A stretch of 64,000 nt of DNA from the NCBI GenBank assembly GCA_000611775.1, contig KK106984.1, positions 2,687,246 through 2,751,245 on the forward strand, in the 5' to 3' direction. The translations under genes and the position numbers were made by a program. The notes under the pieces are model-generated. The model was not told the DNA's origin and searched no databases. It saw only the letters and a list, made by a program, of their open reading frames with translations. Positions 59,768 through 64,000 of the stretch are shown piece after piece (the first letter of the stretch is position 1; every line of letters starts with the position of its first letter). This DNA is from Umbilicaria muhlenbergii (Eukaryota; Ascomycota; Lecanoromycetes; Umbilicariales; Umbilicariaceae).

Positions 59768-60455
59768 ATGAAAAGACTGCTGCAAAAACAAAAGCAAAAG
59801 CTGATTCAACTCATGCTGTGCATGTTAAGGTCAAGGTCAAGGTCAATCTTAAGAAGAAGAAAATCAATGCACAAGTCATCTTCATCATCATCATCATTTT
59901 CATCATCAATTATCAACAGCGCCTGGCACAGTATCATATTAATATTCATGTATGAAGAACAGCTGATGCTGCTGCAAGAGCAACAGAAACTTCACATTTA
60001 ATTGAAAAGCTTATAATGTTTAAACCTGCTGCACGGCCTGATGATAAGTTATATCAGCATAATAACAATCAATTCTAATGATTTATCTCAATGATTGTAC
60101 AGTTCAAGTGCTGCATGAAATCAAATGATATCAAAAGTCAACAGATCTCCTCATTTCAAAAGCCTCATTCAGTAAAATTGTTCATGAGATCATGACTGAA
60201 ATGATGTTTACTGAGGACATGAGCTTTCAGATACAGCATATCATGTTGAAGACATTACAGGAAGTGATGAAAGAGTACATGATATTCTTTTTTAAAAGTG
60301 AAAGTTCTAACCTCCTATTTTTAATGTTATACTAATTCAACTTTTATCTAGACACTCAACTTGCCGTCATTCACAGCAAGTGTATCACAATACAGTCAAA
60401 GGATTTGACACTTGTGAAGCAGTATATGAGTGAATTTGATGCTTTGATTCAGTAG
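59768..60455 (+). pseudogene. Degenerate CENP-A-like histone H3 gene with one clear intron
   Basis: The histone-fold part is at 60095-60297 and 60352-60455. Translated blocks are YQKSTDLLISKASFSKIVHE (H3 alpha-N and alpha-1), LKTLQEVMKEYM (alpha-2) and LAVIHSKCITIQSKDLTLV (loop 2 and alpha-3). H3 proteins place an FEDTN-type block where the 54-bp intron 60298-60351 lies. The interval between the HEI block and the LQE block is about four residues longer than in canonical H3, as expected for the extended loop 1 of centromeric H3. The upstream tail (59768-60090) is basic and serine-rich (KTAAKTKAKADS, RSRSRSILRRRKS) but its frame is disturbed. Stop at 60453-60455. Expected role: centromeric nucleosome. 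H3 kinship is fairly sure; the CENP-A class is inferred. Confidence 0.65.
60298..60351 (+). other. Intron in the CENP-A-like gene, 54 bp
   Basis: Begins GTGAAAG, contains TTCTAAC and TACTAATTC as branch-point candidates, and ends TTTATCTAG. It interrupts the fold between alpha-2 and loop 2. Its presence shows the gene was not copied from spliced mRNA. Confidence 0.75.
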
Positions 60456-60863
60456 ATACAGTTAATCATGTGCAGATTATATTGAAACTCAATTCAACAG
60501 TTTTAACAATCAAATGTAATGATTTATTATGAAATGTAAACTGATGACTCCTTAAATGATGTTTATCTTAATGTAATATTGTATCAAGCCTTTTTAGGTT
60601 AGGTTTAAGTTACTGTCATCATGACATATTAATGATGCAGAGATAACAGAACTATTTCTGTCTCATCTTGTCAACAAAATCAAGATGAAACTGAAAAATC
60701 ATCATTAAAACAAAACAGGATCAGGATGAGACAGAGATTAAAAATTTAATTTTATTTCATCTCAACAGTCATCATAATCATCAACAAGAGCAGGCAAATG
60801 CTTTTAAAATTAAATGCAAGTTAATTGATCTTAACAGTCAAGAAAGAGGTGTGAAGAAGAAGA
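60456..60863. other. Cargo stretch without a recognised gene
   Basis: AT-rich. The only visible structure is a short inverted pair, CTGTCTCATCTTG near 60660 and GGATGAGACAG near 60722. Similar GATGAGAC-type motifs occur near 47287, but the similarity is too short to call terminal repeats. Confidence 0.35.
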
Positions 60864-61560
60864 TTAAACAAAGTATTTCATGATATTTAAAATATTTTTA
60901 AAAATGACATTAATGCACTTGATCTGCTTAAGGAGCAGAAGATTGACCTTAATAATAAACTTTAATTTTAATGACTTCTGATGACAGTCAGCAACATGAA
61001 GATGCACTGTAATTTTCTTGTTATAATACTTTTGACGCGCCTTGAGGGCGGTCAGGAGGGCAGGTGAAGAAGCATTAATATTAATTTTATTAATTAAGCA
61101 GATCAAGATGTTTACCTTATAAATAAAATGCATAAGAACTTTAAATCATCAGTGAGATACAACAAGTAAGCAGATTAAACTTACTGAAAGACAAGCCTTG
61201 TGCAAGTTTACACAATATGTGCACTTAACATTCACGCGTGCATCACATACCTGAGTCATGTCATTCATGAAATGATGACTACATCAGAGGCAGAAAGGTT
61301 TGATCAGTCATGCATGTAAATCAGTAAATCACTTAGCAATGAGTGAATGCTATACAATGCCTTGCATTAAAAGCACATGTGTGAAGTCAGCTTCTATGAC
61401 TTACAGGTATGTTAAGAAGTTGTGAAGAAGTTAATGAGCAAGCAAAGAGAATGATATGTGTTGATGTTAAGGTGATGAATCAGAGCTCTGACAAAAGTTG
61501 ATGACAAAAGGTTGAGAAGTTGATAATATTTATACCTTGAAGCTCTTGTTGTGATATCAC
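60864..61560 (-). pseudogene. Unrecognised cargo gene fragment
   Basis: The open stretch 61133-60864 contains SPALLTALKARQKYYNKKIT and SLKLKFIIKVNLLLLKQIKC. A rare GC-rich patch (61033-61063) sits inside it. Farther upstream are a TATAAATA sequence near 61540 and possible splice signals (GGTATGTGATG, CTTTCAG near 61245 and 61190), so this could be a gene with a short 5' exon. No family is recognised. Confidence 0.3.
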
Positions 61561-61773
61561 TGCTCATGATCTGAGTAGTGTCATCATAGTGTTATCATGA
61601 CTTCATTGTCATGACTTCACTGCTGTCTCTTCACTCCTCAGGGTTTTCACTGTCATGTGATTAACTCATCTCATTATTATCTCACTTAGTCAGTGCTGAT
61701 GTTGTGTCATCATCTCAATTGTTAATTAAGCTTTTCATCAGTCACTCACCTTTCTGTGCTGAAGGGCCGCCGC
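61561..61773 (-). other. Last cargo segment, exon-like end next to the polypurine tract
   Basis: On the minus strand the bases just inside the 3' LTR read LPPPYAAALQHRK followed by GTGAGT, which looks like an exon end and 5' splice site. The stretch includes another unmutated GC patch (GAAGGGCCGCCGCA at 61761-61774). The resemblance may be chance, because the same bases align with the conserved 3' end of Gyp1-a. Confidence 0.25.
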
Positions 61774-61789
61774 ATAAGGAGGAGGCAAT
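61774..61789 (+). other. Gyp1-b polypurine tract
   Basis: AAGGAGGAGGCAAT directly left of the 3' LTR. It matches the tract of Gyp1-a in position and sequence, and both are preceded by GCTGAAGGG. This supports 61790-62017 as a genuine 3' LTR and not a solo LTR. Confidence 0.75.
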
Positions 61790-62017
61790 TGTCACAAGTT
61801 AATGATAATTTAAAACTCATGTAAAATATGTGCTCTGTAAGTGACTTGACAGCATTAATGAGTCACATGAAAACTCTGCACTGCTCAATCTCACCTTCAT
61901 TCCTTAATTATTAATTTTATATAGTTAAAATCATATAACCTTTATACATTTATATCTCATGTTGTCATGAACCTCAACTATACTTCTCTTTTTAGTAAGA
62001 GATGCTATAGTCTCACA
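61790..62017 (+). repeat. Gyp1-b 3' LTR
   Basis: 228 bp, TGTCACAAGTTAATGATAAT to TATAGTCTCACA. Same length as 40753-40980 and flanked right by the target duplication ATTTA. Confidence 0.9.
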
Positions 62018-62073
62018 ATTTACCTGTATCATAATAATGATTTGAGTTTGCATGAACTAAAAATGATAACTTA

Positions 62074-63092
62074 CATCTGCAATTTAATAATCTGCTCAAA
62101 AATAAGATTTTAGTTAATAGTACTTTATGCGCTCAGAGCACTCTCTGAGCAGTATATGAACTCATACAAATCTTACACTTTAAATAACTATTATATCTTC
62201 ATGAATAATAAGAAACTTTTTATTGAAAAGTTTTAAATCTCTTTATTCTGTACACTTTACAAACTAAAGATTTCTTCATAAGTTTTAATTTGCAATAGTT
62301 ATGAATTAAAAAACTTTTAACTAATTATAAATATATTAGCATATTGAATAACTATTGCGCTTTTATACTTATGATAGAACTTTCAGTTTATAAGTTGTAG
62401 AGAAGAAGCTATTAAACAGTTCTATAACTTAAAGTTTTTTTATAACTGTTGTTGTTAAAAAGTTACATTGATTTCAAACTTCCAGTGATGAAAATCACAA
62501 CATTAATAAACAGACTTTTAATGACTTTTTGAATAACTCAACAACAACAACACATAAAAAAAAACTTTGTATAAGAAAACTCTTAAACAGCTTATTCTCT
62601 ACAACTTATAAACTAAAAGTTATATCATAAGTATAAAAGCGCAATAATTATTCAAAGTATGTGACTTTTTTTGAAAGATTTTTCACTATTAAAAACTTGA
62701 ATTAAATATAACTTAACAACAACAGCAGTTATGAAGAAACCTTTAATTTAACATTAATAGAGAATACTGTTCTTTATAACTTATGCATTAAAAGTTTCTT
62801 CATATCTGTTGAGGTGCAAAAGCTATTAAAGTGTGTAAATTTTTAAGTGATGAAAATCTTGAAGTTCTTTAAATATTCAGAACTCAACACTTATACAGTG
62901 CTTTCAGACTCAACAAATCATGATTTTTATTTGCAGAAAAGTGAATTTTAGCAAAAGTTTACTTATTATAAATTTTACTGTTATTATAACACTGCGTCTA
63001 AAAGCGGCTGTTAGCTGAGACATGAGATCAGAAGCTCAGAGCGCTCAAAGTGTTAAAAATTAACTCAGAGTTAACTTGCTAAATTGCTGATG
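62074..63092 (-). mobile_element. TAX3: 1019-bp TAX element in Gyp5-c
   Basis: Reversed relative to TAX1 and TAX2: the left end is CATCTGCAATTTAATAATC and the right end TTAACTTGCTAAATTGCTGATG. TA lies at both edges (62072-62073, 63093-63094). The Gyp5-c flanks 62018-62073 and 63093 onward join collinearly when compared with Gyp5-b at 23716-23760. The interior is about 117 bp longer than in the 902-bp copies, because a middle part is repeated in inverted form (62450-62660). Confidence 0.8.
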
Positions 63093-64000
63093 TAAGGACA
63101 AAAGAAGCTGATGCATTATCTTGTATGATAAAAAAGTGATTATTATAGTGATAAGGTTAACTGTCAGTGTCATACACTGTAATTATCAGTATGACAGACT
63201 CTGATAACTCAATCACATTACCTCATGCATTGCCTTGAGCCTCATAGAATTTAATCAGTAGAGACAGCTCATTGATAACATTTCATGTAATTATATTACT
63301 CTGACTGTTATTGTTAATAACATATGAATATCTTTTCTTCAGATCATTTCTTGTCATATGAGAGTTCACCTTTAACTGCTCTGATATCAGATGTGAGATA
63401 TCATCAATGATAAGTAAAAAGATGAGCTGAAGGTTGATCATGAATCATTTATTCATATCAACTGCAGTAATGACTGCTGTTGATCATTCTGTTATACATT
63501 CATTCATTTAATGACTGATGACTTCACACTTGATACAAAGGCCTGCTGCTTTTCATGCATACACTTCATTCTTTGAAATAAAGTTTTCATATCAGCATGA
63601 GGATTCTGTGAATGTTTATGTTATTGTCATAATCACTTTCTCTGCAACTGATATGTGATTTAAATTTCAACTTTGATCACAGCTACTTTTTTAATAAAAA
63701 CCTCATAAATTATTTTCTTTTTTACAGTTGAATTGTTGAGGATGAAAGAATTGTTCAGTGAAAGATTCTTGTCTGTCATAATATGATGTTCATATCATAC
63801 TTTTGTTTATGTTGTTAATTTTGTTTTAATGATCCTTTCTGATGTCTGAGCGGCTTCAGAAGGGTTCATGATTAATAATAATGTTGAAATATGCTGAAAT
63901 TTTTTAAAGTCTTCATCTCATGACTTTAATGCCTCCTGTATAAAGATGAGGCTCTCATGACTTTACAAGGTGTTGAAAAGGGGGGGTGTAATGTCTGTCA
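63093..64000 (-). pseudogene. Gyp5-c gag to protease region (fossil)
   Basis: Minus-strand sequence collinear with Gyp5-b 22380-23716. Landmarks are the block around 63340-63420 (near 23380-23470 in Gyp5-b) and the GAAATAAAGTTTTCAT block at 63577. It runs off the right edge. Broken. Confidence 0.7.

Larger units (their letters stand above)
46985..61773. other. Gyp1-b cargo compartment
   Basis: About 8.6 kb after removing Gyp2-b. It lies between the end of pol and the polypurine tract. It holds several coding-like segments with introns on both strands, listed separately. It has no similarity that I can see to the cargo slot of Gyp1-a. Introns kept on both strands point to capture of DNA, or of an unspliced transcript, not of processed mRNAs. 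Confidence 0.6.
40753..62017 (+). mobile_element. Gyp1-b: giant gypsy element with 3' cargo (fossil)
   Basis: Two 228-bp LTRs (40753-40980, 61790-62017) bound 21.3 kb and carry a perfect target duplication ATTTA (40748-40752, 62018-62022). The Gyp5-c host continues across, from CATAGGAATTTA to ATTTACCTGTATC, and Gyp5-b at 23748-23770 gives the empty site. Gag-pol with a chromodomain occupies 40981-46985, with TAX2 inside. Cargo occupies 46985-61773, with Gyp2-b inside. A polypurine tract related to that of Gyp1-a precedes the 3' LTR. Without nested elements the element is about 14.2 kb. LTRs differ at roughly 25 positions by eye, essentially all transitions. Many breaks. Confidence 0.85.
25566..64000 (-). 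mobile_element. Gyp5-c: outermost gypsy host, split by Gyp2-a, Gyp1-b and TAX3 (fossil, open at right edge)
   Basis: A minus-strand copy whose visible pieces are 64000-63093 (gag to protease), 62073-62018, 40752-39305 (linker, RT, start of RNase H) and 27285-25566 (rest of RNase H, repeat-bearing region). The pieces are collinear with Gyp5-b and with standard gypsy order. Target duplications mark each insertion: ATTTA for Gyp1-b, CTTTA for Gyp2-a, TA for TAX3. Gyp5-b at 23716-23765 shows the Gyp1-b and TAX3 sites uninterrupted. Many breaks. LTRs are not in view. Confidence 0.8.

Noticed and set aside
47280-60740. GATGAGAC/GTCTCATC motifs near 47290 and 60660-60735 as terminal repeats of one large DNA transposon holding the cargo
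   Set aside because: The shared motifs are only about ten bases, occur several times at each place in both orientations, and have no visible target duplication.
61790-62017. A solo LTR unrelated to the copy at 40753
   Set aside because: It has its own polypurine tract on the left, the same 5-bp duplication as 40753, and host sequence that continues the Gyp5 copy left of 40753. It is the 3' LTR of that insertion.
1-64000. A genetic code with TGA as tryptophan
   Set aside because: TGA replaces expected tryptophan in many frames, but CCA is lost on the same strand as well, in coding and non-coding repeats alike and on both strands. A strand-symmetric mutation process explains this; recoding does not.

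Overview
The window looks like AT-rich, gene-poor, repeat-filled nuclear DNA of a filamentous fungus, probably an ascomycete. The reasons are Tad1/I-like LINE sequence, chromodomain Ty3/gypsy elements, a Restless-type hAT transposase, short GT-AG introns of 54 to 69 bp, and repeats changed almost only by C-to-T/G-to-A transitions, as after RIP-like mutation. The species cannot be named. I see no rRNA, tRNA or CRISPR array.

The window is a stack of insertions inside insertions. From 1 to 11744 lies a minus-strand LINE, cut by gypsy Gyp1-a (1209-8402) and by a 663-bp hAT-like MITE (8545-9207), and ending in a long inverted duplication with a 55-57 bp minisatellite. From 11745 to 25565 follow a TA-flanked MITE (TAX1), pieces of Gyp5 and Gyp3, a complete-looking Gyp4 (15991-21400) inside Gyp3-a, and a foldback TAX element (24112-25400). 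From 25566 to the right edge the outermost host is one minus-strand Gyp5 copy. Gyp2-a (27286-39304) sits in it and itself contains Gyp3-b (29701-35616). Gyp1-b (40753-62017) and TAX3 (62074-63092) also sit in it. Most joins have target-site duplications, and several are confirmed by an uninterrupted copy of the same site elsewhere in the window.

The most unusual object is Gyp1-b. Its two 228-bp LTRs lie 21 kb apart, share the target duplication ATTTA, and interrupt one Gyp5 copy whose two halves match across the gap. Between the chromodomain end of its pol region (about 46985) and its polypurine tract (61774-61789) lies cargo. After removing nested Gyp2-b (51802-57998) this is about 8.6 kb. 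It contains an hAT transposase with an intron, an unrecognised multi-exon gene (orfX) with a duplicated exon-intron block and an open last exon, a degenerate CENP-A-like histone H3 gene with an intron, and two further unrecognised coding-like segments. The related Gyp1-a carries about 1.7 kb of a different antisense-coding-like sequence in the same slot. Gyp1 therefore appears to be a family with a variable 3' cargo compartment.

The LTR elements are fossils with many breaks and no intact gag or pol. LTR pairs differ almost only by transitions. CpG, CCA and TGG are depleted, while CA/TG dinucleotides remain common, so the mutation context is not the classical CpA one. The hAT-like MITE at 8545 keeps its CpGs and is probably younger than the mutation wave.
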